DNA from: DP-19 sp041488235
GTDB lineage: Bacteria > Desulfobacterota > Binatia > UTPRO1
Assembly: GCA_041488235.1 (NCBI GenBank)
Contig: JBGPOW010000005.1
Span: 1 to 51,890 of the forward strand
Length of the DNA stretch: 51,890 bases
Direction of reading: 5' to 3'
The translations under genes and the position numbers were made by a program. Shown here one piece after another: positions 29,526-37,459 of this stretch. The notes below the pieces were generated by a model. The model saw nothing but the letters and a program-made list of their open reading frames with translations. It searched no databases and was not told the origin of the DNA. How positions within the stretch are numbered: position 1 is the first letter of the stretch; every line of letters starts with the position of its first letter.

Positions 29526-30143
29526 CTACGATGCCTGATATGCGTCGCGGTTCCACCACCGACGCAGCATGAGCGATGCGCCGAGCATGCCTCCCAAGTG
29601 CGCGAAATGGGCAATTCCGGCTTCGGTTCCGAGGACGCCGTTCACGAGCTCGATCACCCCATAGAGCGTGACGAAGAGCCATGCCGGCATCGGGATCGGC
29701 GGAAAGAGCAGCGTGACGATCCGACGCGGGTACAGCACGCCGAACGCGAGGAGCACGCCGAACACGCCGCCCGACGCGCCGACCGTGGGATACGGCGCGG
29801 TGTGCGGCGTGGCGGAGACCACGACCAGCTGGACGCACGCCGCAGAGACGACGGCGGCGAAATACAGCTCGATATACCGCTGCGCTCCGAGCGCGCGTTC
29901 CACGTCACGGCCGAAGATGCGCAGCGCGAGCATGTTCAGCACGAGGTGCGCGAGATTCACGTGCAGGAACGCTGATGTGACGAGCTGCCACGGACGAAAC
30001 CCGACGATCGCGTCGAGCTCCGGAGAGAAGAACCGCCCGATCGGCCAGAGCGCGAAGGGCGCGACCAGTACGTCGCCGTACACCGCCTGCAGCGCGAAGA
30101 CGGCGACGTTCAGGAGGATCAGCCGTCTGGTGACGTCGTTCAT
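29526..30143 (-). CDS. Rhomboid-family intramembrane serine protease
   Basis: A 205-aa protein with about six membrane helices. Landmarks are WQLVTSAFLHVNLAHLVLNM (first His/Asn motif), the catalytic GASGGVFGVL near residue 122 with the active-site Ser, and HFAHLGGMLG near residue 182 supplying the His of the dyad. It would cleave membrane-anchored proteins within the bilayer. The ATG overlaps the stop of the acyl-AMP ligase gene by four bases, so it is the fourth gene of the leftward ABM/BON/ligase operon. Substrates are unknown; another membrane stress protein of the island is one guess. Confidence 0.9.
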   Translation of the reverse strand: MNDVTRRLILLNVAVFALQAVYGDVLVAPFALWPIGRFFSPELDAIVGFRPWQLVTSAFLHVNLAHLVLNMLALRIFGRDVERALGAQRYIELYFAAVVSAACVQLVVVSATPHTAPYPTVGASGGVFGVLLAFGVLYPRRIVTLLFPPIPMPAWLFVTLYGVIELVNGVLGTEAGIAHFAHLGGMLGASLMLRRWWNRDAYQAS

Positions 30144-32968
30144 GGCCGATGCAACTCCACCCGATGCGCGACGACCGGCTCGCCGCAATGAGCGCCGACC
30201 GCGGCACGCGCGGCATCGCGGAGACGGACCATCTCGGGCCAACCGTCGCCGGCCGGACGGAGCGGCGGCGTCACCGTGACGACGATGGATCCCGGCCGCG
30301 GCAGCCACGTGTCCCCCGGCAGCAGATGTCGGGTGCCACGGATGGCGATCGGGATCACGGCGCGACCGGCCTCGACGGCGGCCTTGAAGGCGCCAAGGCG
30401 AAACGGCATGAGACCGGACGCTTCCCTGAACGTTCCCTCGGGAAAGAAGAGCAGCGAGGTCCCGGCGCGCAGCGCCGCAGTGGCAGCCGCCGCATCGGCG
30501 ACGCTGCGCGCGAGATCGACACGTTCGACGGCGAGATGCCCGACCTTGCGGATGATCCTGCCGACGAGGGGCGTCACGAGGAGCTCGCGTTTCGCCACGA
30601 AGCGGAAGTCCTTGCGCACCGCCGCCAGGAGCACGAGCCCGTCCGCGTAGCTGGCGTGATTCGCCACCAGCACCGCCGGCTCGTCGCCGCGCAGATGCTC
30701 GGCGCCCTCGAGATGGACCCGGCAACCGGCGAGCGCGAGCACGAGGCGGCACCAGCGCCGCAAGACGCGGTCGACGGCACCGCCGCTCGGCGCGAGCAGC
30801 ACCGCCGCCCACAGCGGTGGGAGGAGCAGCACGAGCACGACCCAAACGTACACGCCGACGAGCAGCGTTCGCGTCCGTGAGGCCGCGCGCACGAGCCGCG
30901 CTCTCGTCGCCGTCGCGACGAGGCGTGCCCACTGCACGACGGCGGCCGGCGGCGTTCGGCCGAGATCGTGACGGACGTAGGCCTCCTGCGTGGCGCTCCG
31001 ACGGATCTTCCCGCTCGACGTCTTGAGGACCGTTCCGGGCGGACGGATCTCGACGACGTCCGCAGGGATCCCGAGCGCCGCCACGACGCGATCGAGTACC
31101 GCCGCGCGCAGCGCCGCACACCGCGCCGGCGCCGTCTCGCGACTCTCGGCGATCACGACCAGCCGCTCCGTGCCGGTTTCGGGATCAGGAACCCCGAACG
31201 CGGCGACGCATCCCTTGCGGATCCCCGGAAGGTCGCCCGCGAGCTCCTCCACCTCCTGCGGATAGAGGTTGCGCCCGGCCTTCTTGATCATGTCCTTGCG
31301 CCGCCCGGTAATGAAGAGCTCGCCGTCGGCGACGTAGCCGAGATCGCCCGAGTCCATCCAGCCGTCGCGCATGGCGGCGCGCGTCGCGGCGGGATTGCGG
31401 AAGTAGCCCGCGGTCACCGACGGGCCGCGGAACTCGATGCCGCCTTCGAGTCGGTCGGCAACCGGCTGCCCCGCGGCATCGATGATGCGCACCGCGTGGC
31501 CGGCGATGGCGCTGCCGCAGGAGACGAACCGCAGCGGCGATTCGTCGCCGACGGTGGCCGGTTGCGCGGTGTGTACGCGCGAGAACGCGTCGCGGTCGAT
31601 CGCGTCGATGCGCGGCAGACGGCCGAGCGCCGGGACCGTCAGCGCAACCGAGCACTCGGCGAGGCCGTATACCGGCGACATCGCCTGGGCGCGGAAGCCG
31701 TACGGCGCGAACCGTCGCGTGAAACGCTCGATCGTCTCCGGACTGACCGCCTCCGAGCCGTTCATCGCGATGCGCCAGGTGCTGAGATCGAGACCCTGGA
31801 TCTCGTCGTCGGCGATTTTCCGGACGCACAGCTCGAAGGCGAAGTTCGGACCCGCGGACACCGTACCGCGATGCGCGTGCAGCGCGCGCAGCCAGCGAGA
31901 CGGGCGCGCGAGAAACGCGAGCGGCGAGAGGATTGCGATAGGGACGCCGAAGTACAGCGCGCCGAGCCAGCACCCGATGAGTCCCATGTCGTGGTAGAGC
32001 GGCAGCCAGCTCACCGCCACGTCCGTGGCCTCGATATGGATCGCGGCGCCGATCGCGCGGATGTTGGCGAGCAGATTCGCGTGCGAGAGGAGGACGCCCT
32101 TCGGATTGCCGGTGCTGCCGGACGTGTACTGGATCAGCGCCGCGTCGTCCGCGGCGGCGTCGACCGGCGGCGGGCGCTCGCCGGGCAGCGCCAGGTCCGC
32201 GACCGTCGCGACGGTCTCGAGGGTCGGTACGTGCGCCCGCAGCACGCGCGCGACCCGCACGACCTCGGGGAAGCAGATCAGCAGACGCGGCTCGGCGTTG
32301 CGCAGGATGCCGGTCTCGCGTCGCGTGTACTCCTCGATACGATCCGCGCGGAACGGCGGATAGATCGGCACCGGAACCGCACCGGCGAGCAGCACGCCGA
32401 GAAAAGCATCGAAGAAGGCGGCTTCCGTCCGCAGGAGGAGCGCCACACGATCCCCGGCCGCGACGCCGCGCGCGCGTAGCCCGGCCGCGATCGCTTCGGC
32501 ACGCACCCGCAACGCTCCGTAGGTGATCGTCCGCTCGCTGCCGTCATCCTCGCGCAGGAATACGTGCGCGCGCTCGGGATCCGCGTCGGCGTGCCAGCGG
32601 AGCACCTCGGGCAGGGTCCGCGCCGCGACGGGCGCCGGCGATCCGGCCGCGAGCGCCGGCTGCGGCGCGCCGAGCGGCTCGGGCCTCGCGGGAGCCGCGG
32701 TCGCGAGCGCCGCGACGAGATCCCGCGGCGTGTCGGCCCGTTCCATCACCTCGTCGGCGAGACGCACGCCGCACGCGTGCTCGAGGCGCAGGAGCAGCTC
32801 GACGCGCTCGAGACTGCCGAGCCCGAGATCGCGATCGAGCGCGTCGTCGAGCGTCGGCGGACGGCTCGCCGCCGCACCGCCGAGCTCGGTCACCAGTCCG
32901 CCGACGACGGCGAGCACGTGACGCTCGAGCGCCACCGTGTCCGCGCGCGCGGGTGCCGGCGCGGCCAT
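30140..32968 (-). CDS. Three-domain lipid enzyme: ACP - acyl-AMP ligase - PlsC-type acyltransferase
   Basis: A 942-aa fusion. Residues 10-90 are an acyl carrier domain with the phosphopantetheine site LGLGSLERVEL. Residues about 115-700 are a fatty-acyl-AMP ligase-like ANL domain: IQYTSGSTGNPKGVLLSHAN, SWLPLYHDMGLIG, MNGSEAVSPETIERF, YGLAECSVAL, DSGDLGYVADGELFITGRRK, and LKTSSGKIRRSAT with the catalytic Lys. A hydrophobic segment near 725-745 precedes a PlsC domain with NHASYADG (HX4D) near 775 and FFPEGTFREASGLMPFR near 840. It could activate a fatty acid, hold it on its own ACP and transfer it to a lipid acceptor at the membrane. It lies 10 bases after the BON gene. Confidence 0.88.
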   Translation of the reverse strand: MAAPAPARADTVALERHVLAVVGGLVTELGGAAASRPPTLDDALDRDLGLGSLERVELLLRLEHACGVRLADEVMERADTPRDLVAALATAAPARPEPLGAPQPALAAGSPAPVAARTLPEVLRWHADADPERAHVFLREDDGSERTITYGALRVRAEAIAAGLRARGVAAGDRVALLLRTEAAFFDAFLGVLLAGAVPVPIYPPFRADRIEEYTRRETGILRNAEPRLLICFPEVVRVARVLRAHVPTLETVATVADLALPGERPPPVDAAADDAALIQYTSGSTGNPKGVLLSHANLLANIRAIGAAIHIEATDVAVSWLPLYHDMGLIGCWLGALYFGVPIAILSPLAFLARPSRWLRALHAHRGTVSAGPNFAFELCVRKIADDEIQGLDLSTWRIAMNGSEAVSPETIERFTRRFAPYGFRAQAMSPVYGLAECSVALTVPALGRLPRIDAIDRDAFSRVHTAQPATVGDESPLRFVSCGSAIAGHAVRIIDAAGQPVADRLEGGIEFRGPSVTAGYFRNPAATRAAMRDGWMDSGDLGYVADGELFITGRRKDMIKKAGRNLYPQEVEELAGDLPGIRKGCVAAFGVPDPETGTERLVVIAESRETAPARCAALRAAVLDRVVAALGIPADVVEIRPPGTVLKTSSGKIRRSATQEAYVRHDLGRTPPAAVVQWARLVATATRARLVRAASRTRTLLVGVYVWVVLVLLLPPLWAAVLLAPSGGAVDRVLRRWCRLVLALAGCRVHLEGAEHLRGDEPAVLVANHASYADGLVLLAAVRKDFRFVAKRELLVTPLVGRIIRKVGHLAVERVDLARSVADAAAATAALRAGTSLLFFPEGTFREASGLMPFRLGAFKAAVEAGRAVIPIAIRGTRHLLPGDTWLPRPGSIVVTVTPPLRPAGDGWPEMVRLRDAARAAVGAHCGEPVVAHRVELHRP

Positions 32969-32978
32969 GCGAGCCCGC

Positions 32979-33635
32979 TCAGCCGGTCACGACGCGCAGG
33001 CGGTCGTTCACGGCGCGCACACCACGCGCGTGGCTCACGACTCCCACAATCGCCTGCCGCTCCGCCGACGAATGGACGACGCCCGAAAGCGTCACGATGC
33101 CGTCCGCCAATCGGACGTCGATCGCGTGCGCCTCGCGCGAGGCTTGGCGCGCGAGCGCCGCCTCGATCGCTTCGCGTACCCGCTCCGGCGCGATCTGTGT
33201 CGCGCTGATCACCATCTTGTCGTCGACGCCGCGCACACCCGCGAGGCGGCGCACCGCGCACTCGGCATCCGCCCGCTCGCGCAGCGTATCGACGGTACCT
33301 TCGAGCGTCACCCAGGCATCGCGCACCGTCGAACGGATGCGGTTGTCCGGAACATCGACGTCCCATTCGAGCGCGTGCCGCACGGCGCGCGCGAGGTCGG
33401 CGTCCGTGTGGCTGAACCCGAACGGCACCTTGACGACGATGTCGTTGGCGACGTCGAGCACGCCCCGCACGCGGTGTGCCGCCTCCTGCGCCGCGATCCT
33501 TTCGGCCTCGCTCCGCACCGTGCCGGTGAGCGTGACGATCCGGTCCGCGACGGTGACACCGACCGTCGCCTCGTCCACTCGGCTCTCCCAGGCGAGCTCG
33601 CGGAGGACCGCGTCTCTGATCTCCGCATCCGTCAT
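32979..33635 (-). CDS. Triple BON-domain protein (paralogue of the 2963 gene)
   Basis: A 218-aa protein with three BON repeats: VGVTVADRIVTLTGTVRSEA, DAWVTLEGTVDTLRERA and DVRLADGIVTLSGVVHSSA mark their central strands. It is similar over its whole length to the BON protein at 2963, including LAWESRV near the start and VSHARGVRAVNDRLRV at the end. No signal peptide is seen. The ATG at 33635 overlaps the ABM stop by four bases. It is probably a cytoplasmic or membrane-associated stress protein, placed before a lipid-modifying enzyme, which is consistent with the idea that BON domains touch phospholipid. Confidence 0.85.
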   Translation of the reverse strand: MTDAEIRDAVLRELAWESRVDEATVGVTVADRIVTLTGTVRSEAERIAAQEAAHRVRGVLDVANDIVVKVPFGFSHTDADLARAVRHALEWDVDVPDNRIRSTVRDAWVTLEGTVDTLRERADAECAVRRLAGVRGVDDKMVISATQIAPERVREAIEAALARQASREAHAIDVRLADGIVTLSGVVHSSAERQAIVGVVSHARGVRAVNDRLRVVTG

Positions 33636-33916
33636 GCCGGCTCCAGAATCGTCGTCCGCTCCTCCGCCGCGAGCATCGGGCGGATGCACTCGCGTGCGGT
33701 CTCACGGGCCGCGCTGACCGCCCACGCGTCCCAGTCTCTCTTCGCGCGCCACGTCGAGATGACGACGTAGTGCTCCGACACCGCGACGTCACGCAGGGTC
33801 TCGCCGCTGATGTAGCCGGCGGCGTGGAGCGCGTCTTGGCGCATCCCCCTCATCGCGACGCGAAACTGCTCGTCCATGCCCGGAATGAGCCAGCGCTCGA
33901 TGAGCACGCGGATCAT
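33632..33916 (-). CDS. Antibiotic-biosynthesis-monooxygenase (ABM) domain protein
   Basis: A 94-aa ferredoxin-like-fold protein: IRVLIERWLIPGMDEQFRVA, AAGYISGETLRD, and HYVVISTWRAKRDWDAWAVS. These match small ABM-domain proteins, some of which are haem-degrading or quinol-oxidising monooxygenases while many are uncharacterised. The Trp/Ser strand and the WDAW helix are typical. GGGAGAAC precedes the ATG. It is the first gene of a five-gene leftward operon with a strong sigma-54-type element only about 28 bases upstream. A haem or redox-sensing role is possible, but no diagnostic residue decides it. Confidence 0.8.
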   Translation of the reverse strand: MIRVLIERWLIPGMDEQFRVAMRGMRQDALHAAGYISGETLRDVAVSEHYVVISTWRAKRDWDAWAVSAARETARECIRPMLAAEERTTILEPA

Positions 33917-33943
33917 TGCCGTTCTCCCTCGTTCACATCGTCT

Positions 33944-33958
33944 GCAAGCCAGCTGCCA
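33944..33958 (-). promoter_or_regulatory. Candidate sigma-54 promoter for the ABM/BON/lipid operon
   Basis: The reverse strand reads TGGCAGCTGGCTTGC followed by A, with GG/GC spacing of 12. Initiation near 33932 leaves a leader of about 17 nt with GGGAGAAC before the ATG at 33916. It is one of the three best matches. Confidence 0.6.
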
Positions 33959-34059
33959 AAGATGAGGCGCGCAGGAGCCCGCAAACCGCCGGCCGAGCTA
34001 CGAGGACACCTCGCGAGACGTCGCGCATTCGCAAAGACAACATCGGCCAGACGTCGAAC

Positions 34060-34075
34060 TTCGCAGGTCGGCGAA
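34060..34075. promoter_or_regulatory. Candidate enhancer palindrome TTCGCAGGTCGGCGAA
   Basis: An imperfect 16-bp palindrome between two divergent sigma-54-type promoters, about 40 bp from the rightward -24 and about 100 bp from the leftward one. It matches the hsp20-upstream palindrome at 12 of 16 positions, so one bound activator could serve both directions. Confidence 0.42.
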
Positions 34076-34114
34076 AGGCTCACGTCGGGCGACGGCAGCC
34101 ACACGGCATTTTCG

Positions 34115-34129
34115 TGGCACACGCTTTGG
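34115..34129 (+). promoter_or_regulatory. Candidate sigma-54 promoter for the DksA/PRPP operon
   Basis: TGGCACACGCTTTGG has an almost perfect -24 element (TGGCACA) but TTGG in place of TTGC at -12. Initiation near 34141 would leave 18 nt before the ATG at 34159. Confidence 0.42.
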
Positions 34130-34158
34130 ATCGATATCCCCGGTTGCGCAGGTGATCC

Positions 34159-34296
34159 ATGGATGCCGAGCACGTCCTCGCGGAAGTGCGATCGCCGCTT
34201 CGCAGCGAGCCCCGCTTCACCCGCCGCGACGCCGTCGAGCTCGCGTTCGATGCCGGAGCCTTGGTGGTCGAAGGCGAGGCGACCGGCGCGCGCTGA
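34159..34296 (+). pseudogene. Short BON-domain fragment (45 codons)
   Basis: A 45-codon frame starting MDAEHVLAEVRSPLRSEP and ending at VELAFDAGALVVEGEATGAR before TGA. The strand DAGALVVEGEA is the central strand of a BON domain, and the helix before it also fits, but the second half of the domain is missing. It sits directly behind a sigma-54-type promoter and before the DksA-BON gene, in the position of a first operon gene. It is either a decayed BON gene or a deliberately short leader peptide. Confidence 0.4.
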
Positions 34297-34323
34297 GAAC
34301 GCGCCCGCAAGGGAGGAACGATC

Positions 34324-35133
34324 ATGTTGACCGCGAGTCAGCGCGACGAGCTCACCACCATGCTTCGCGGGCAGCGGCGCGCGGTCTTCGCCGCCGTCGC
34401 GACCGCCGAGACCGATCTCGACGTCATCGCCGCCGACCGCGAGAGCGAGCTGGAGGAGCGGGTGCAGGAGGAGCGTTTCGCGGCGCTCGCCGCCAAGCTC
34501 GACGACCGCGGCAAGCGCGAGATCGAGGAGATCGACGCCGCCCTCCGGCGTCTCGCCGAGGATCGGTACGGCGTCTGCACGGGTTGCGCGCAGCCGATCC
34601 CGTTCGAGCGGTTGCGGGCGATCCCTGCGACCCTGCACTGCATCGCCTGCACCGAGACCCCGCCCGCACCCGCGGCCGAGATCGAGACCGCCGGCGGACA
34701 CGCGCGGCCGCTCCCCCCCGACCTCGCCCTGCTGAGCGACCACGAGTTCCAGGAGACGTTGCGCGAGCAGATTCGCGCCGATCGACGGATCGACACTCAG
34801 GAGCTGCGCCTCGTCTGCCGCCATGGGAGGGTCCACCTGAGCGGCGCGCTGCCCAGCGAGCGCGAGCATCAGGAGCTTCTGAAGCTTCTCACCGACGTGA
34901 ACGGCCTTTCCGAGATCGACGATCGCGTGACGGTGAACGAGCTCCTCTGGACGCGCGAGGACCGCAGCCCCGCGGCCGAGGCGGCGTCGCCGGAGGTGCT
35001 GGCCGAGGTCTCGCCACGGACCGCCCAACGCTATGAGCTGATCCCGCCGAGCACGACCGAGGACATCGCGGAAAGCGCGGACGAGGACGTCGAGTTCGCG
35101 CCTCCCACCAACCCGACGGCGGACGAACAATGA
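34324..35133 (+). CDS. DksA/TraR-type zinc-finger protein fused to a BON domain
   Basis: A 269-aa protein. Residues 1-115 resemble TraR/DksA family proteins: a helical N-terminus (QRDELTTMLRGQRRAVFAAV), the EEIDAALRRLAEDRYGVCTG entry to the finger, and a four-Cys zinc site formed by CTGC and CIAC. Residues about 145-205 form one BON-like domain (LREQIRADRRIDTQELRLVC, then GRVHLSGALPSEREHQ, then LSEIDDRVTVNEL). The tail is acidic. DksA-type proteins bind RNA polymerase's secondary channel and act with ppGpp; whether this copy does so is unknown. GGGAGGAACG precedes the ATG. The stop overlaps the next start (ATGA). Confidence 0.82.
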   Translation: MLTASQRDELTTMLRGQRRAVFAAVATAETDLDVIAADRESELEERVQEERFAALAAKLDDRGKREIEEIDAALRRLAEDRYGVCTGCAQPIPFERLRAIPATLHCIACTETPPAPAAEIETAGGHARPLPPDLALLSDHEFQETLREQIRADRRIDTQELRLVCRHGRVHLSGALPSEREHQELLKLLTDVNGLSEIDDRVTVNELLWTREDRSPAAEAASPEVLAEVSPRTAQRYELIPPSTTEDIAESADEDVEFAPPTNPTADEQ

Positions 35134-35867
35134 CGGCCAAGAAAACCGACCCATTGGCACGAACGCGAGCGGCAGACGCGACCATGGAGCCGATCGTCTT
35201 CCGTGACCGGCGCGACGGCGGCCGCCGTCTGGTGTCGCGCCTCGAACGCTACCGCGGCGCCTCTCGCACCGTCGTGCTCGGGCTCCCGCGCGGCGGCGTC
35301 GTCCCGGCGGCCGAGATCGCCGACGCTCTCTCACTGCCGCTCGACGTGATCGTGTCCCGCAAGATCGGCGCCCCCGGGAACCCCGAGCTCGCGATCGGCG
35401 CGGTCGCGGAAGGCGGTGAGCCCTATCTCGACGCGCGGCTGGCGGAGCTCACCGGAGCGTCGGAGGCGTACGTCGCCGAGGAGACATCGCGCCAACGCCG
35501 CGAGATCGACCGGCGACGCGCGCTGTTTCGCGAGGGGCGCCCTCTCGTCGTCCCGCCGCGTACGACCGTGATTCTCGTCGACGACGGGATCGCCACCGGC
35601 GCGACCGTCGTCGCTGCGGTGCGCGCGCTACGCCAACAACGCGTCGACCGGCTCGTGCTCGCGGTCCCGGTCGCGCCGCCCGACACCGTGGCGCGGCTCC
35701 GCGAGCTGGTCGACGAGCTCGTCGTCCTCTCGACGCCGGAGGACTTCGGGGCGGTCGGCTCGTTCTACGAGGACTTCCAGCAGGTAACCGACGACGAGGC
35801 CGCCGCGCTCGTCGCGCGCGCCCGAGAAACGGCGACACCGCAGGCCGTGCACGGCACGCACGTCTGA
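35130..35867 (+). CDS. Phosphoribosyltransferase family protein
   Basis: A 245-aa type I phosphoribosyltransferase-like protein. It has LGLPRGGVVPAAEIADAL near residues 48-65, VIVSRKIGAPGNPELAIGAV, and the PRPP-binding loop VILVDDGIATGATVVAAV near residues 149-166. The substrate is not known in this group (COG1926 type). Homologues are often fused to or neighboured by alpha/beta hydrolases and occur in stress islands and the DosR regulon (Rv0571c-like). Here a separate hydrolase lies at 37951. The ATG at 35130 overlaps the DksA-BON stop; a second ATG at 35184 would give a conventional N-terminus. PRPP synthase follows 17 bases later, suggesting linked PRPP use. Confidence 0.88.
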   Translation: MTAKKTDPLARTRAADATMEPIVFRDRRDGGRRLVSRLERYRGASRTVVLGLPRGGVVPAAEIADALSLPLDVIVSRKIGAPGNPELAIGAVAEGGEPYLDARLAELTGASEAYVAEETSRQRREIDRRRALFREGRPLVVPPRTTVILVDDGIATGATVVAAVRALRQQRVDRLVLAVPVAPPDTVARLRELVDELVVLSTPEDFGAVGSFYEDFQQVTDDEAAALVARARETATPQAVHGTHV

Positions 35868-35884
35868 TCGCGGATGGACGCACG

Positions 35885-36823
35885 ATGCGCCTGAAAATCC
35901 TCGCCGGAACGGCACACCCCGCGCTCGGCGCGGGCATCGCCCGCGAGCTCTCCACGCCACTCGTCGAGCGCACGCTCGAGCGGTTTCCCGACGGCGAGCT
36001 GCGCGTCGAGCTGCGCGAGAGCCTGCGCGGCGACGACGTGCACATCGTGCAGCCGACCGGTCCACCGGTCGGCGAGCACATCCTCGAGCTGCTCCTGCTC
36101 GCCGACGCGTGCCGCCGCGGCGGCGCGGCGCGGACGACTGCCGTCGTGCCCTACTTCGGCTACGCACGCCAAGATCGTCGCACGCACCCCGGCGAGCCCC
36201 TCGGCGGCCGCCTGATGGCGGAGCTCCTGCGCGCCGCGATCATCGACCGCGTCGTCGCCGTCGACTTGCACACCGCCGCGCTCGAGAGCGGGTTCGCGAT
36301 GCCGCTCGAGCACCTGAGCGCGGTCGCACTCCTCGCCGCGGCGTTGCGCCCCGGGCTCGCGGCGAGCGCGGTCGTGGTCTCGCCGGACCTCGGCGCCGTG
36401 AAGCTCGCCGAGCGCTATGCGCGCCTCCTCGCGCGGCCGATCGCCATCATCCACAAGCAGCGCCTGAGCGGCAGCGACGTGAGCGCGCGCGGCATCGTCG
36501 GGCAGGTCGCCGGCATGGAGCCCGTCGTGATCGACGACATGCTCAGCACCGGGGGAACCATCGAGGCCGCCGTCACCGCGCTGCTCGAGGCCGGCGCGAT
36601 GCCGCCCGTCACCATGGCGGTGACGCATACGCTCCTCGTCGGGCCCGCGCGCGAGCGCTTGGCGCGCCTGCCCATCCGGCGCCTACTCACGACCGACAGC
36701 TTGCCGACGCCAGCGCTCGACGGCATCGCGATCGAGGTGAAAGGTCTCGCGGGAATCCTCGCGGAATGCGTGCGGCGGCTGCACGCCGACCTCCCGCTCA
36801 GCGACATGCTGGTGCAGGGCTGA
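35885..36823 (+). CDS. prs: Ribose-phosphate pyrophosphokinase (PRPP synthase)
   Basis: A 312-aa PRPP synthase, which makes 5-phosphoribosyl diphosphate from ribose 5-phosphate and ATP. Landmarks are RFPDGELRVEL near residue 33, the flexible loop YFGYARQDRRTHPGEPLGGR near residue 95, VVAVDLHTAALESGF, the SPDLGAVKLAERYA segment and the PRPP loop VVIDDMLSTGGTIEAAV near residue 216. Length and order match Prs. It differs from housekeeping Prs in having shorter loops and may be a second copy. It follows a phosphoribosyltransferase and precedes a BCAM0308-like gene in a sigma-54-linked operon. Confidence 0.92.
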   Translation: MRLKILAGTAHPALGAGIARELSTPLVERTLERFPDGELRVELRESLRGDDVHIVQPTGPPVGEHILELLLLADACRRGGAARTTAVVPYFGYARQDRRTHPGEPLGGRLMAELLRAAIIDRVVAVDLHTAALESGFAMPLEHLSAVALLAAALRPGLAASAVVVSPDLGAVKLAERYARLLARPIAIIHKQRLSGSDVSARGIVGQVAGMEPVVIDDMLSTGGTIEAAVTALLEAGAMPPVTMAVTHTLLVGPARERLARLPIRRLLTTDSLPTPALDGIAIEVKGLAGILAECVRRLHADLPLSDMLVQG

Positions 36824-36846
36824 CGATGCGAAAGGGAGACACGCAC

Positions 36847-37437
36847 ATGAACGCACGAGGAAAACGCAGAGAGACGGCTCGCGAAACGGCTCGGCCGGCG
36901 CCGGTGCGCGGTCCCGAGCCTCCGCCTGCCAAGGGCAAGGGACTCATCCGCAGCCTGGCTCGCGGGTTCGCACGCACCGGACAGGCGCGTCCGATCGAGG
37001 CCGCGAGCGGGCATCGTTCGGAGCCCGCCGTGTGTACGCGTTGCGGAGCGATCTTCGTGCGCCGCGCTTGGCGCCGCGAGCGCACGCTGTCGCTGGCGCT
37101 CTTCGAGCGCGCGCGTTGGACGACGTGCCCGGGCTGCGCGCAGGCGCGCACCCAGACGGGCTTCGGCCGCGTCCTCGTCCGCGGGGCCTTCGCGCGCGCC
37201 AACGAAGAGACCATCCGGCGGCGCGTCGCCAACGTCGCTGCGCGTGCGCGACACACGCAGCCCGAGCGGCAGATCGCCTCGATGGAGCGCGCCGGGGACG
37301 CGTTGGAGATCATCACGACGTCGCAGAAGCTCGCACACCGGATCGTGCGCGAGCTGAAGAAGCTTTACCGCGGACGGGTCAGCTACGCGTGGTCCGACGA
37401 CGGGACGCTGTTCGCCACCTGGACGCGCGAACGCTAG
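36847..37437 (+). CDS. BCAM0308-like protein with CxxC motifs
   Basis: A 196-aa basic protein. After a 60-residue Arg/Pro-rich leader comes CTRCGAIFVRRAWRR, later TTCPGCAQAR (two CxxC knuckles, likely one zinc site), then RANEETIRRRVANVAARAR and a C-terminal ITTSQKLAHRIVRELKKLYR, VSYAWSDDGTLFATW. The layout is like the BCAM0308/NMD3-type small proteins annotated in stress islands; their function is not known. GGGAGACACGCAC precedes the ATG. An in-frame ATG at 36826 would add seven residues. Its stop codon is inside a perfect hairpin that it shares with the convergent ybaK remnant. Confidence 0.65.
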   Translation: MNARGKRRETARETARPAPVRGPEPPPAKGKGLIRSLARGFARTGQARPIEAASGHRSEPAVCTRCGAIFVRRAWRRERTLSLALFERARWTTCPGCAQARTQTGFGRVLVRGAFARANEETIRRRVANVAARARHTQPERQIASMERAGDALEIITTSQKLAHRIVRELKKLYRGRVSYAWSDDGTLFATWTRER

Positions 37438-37459
37438 TGTCCCGGTTCGGGACACTAGC
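37433..37459. terminator. Perfect 12-bp inverted repeat between convergent genes
   Basis: GCTAGTGTCCCG, loop GTT, then CGGGACACTAGC. The stop codon of the rightward gene (TAG, 37435-37437) lies in the left arm and the leftward gene's stop begins at the right arm's end. There is no clear T-run on either strand, so it is a bidirectional hairpin rather than a textbook intrinsic terminator. Confidence 0.55.
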
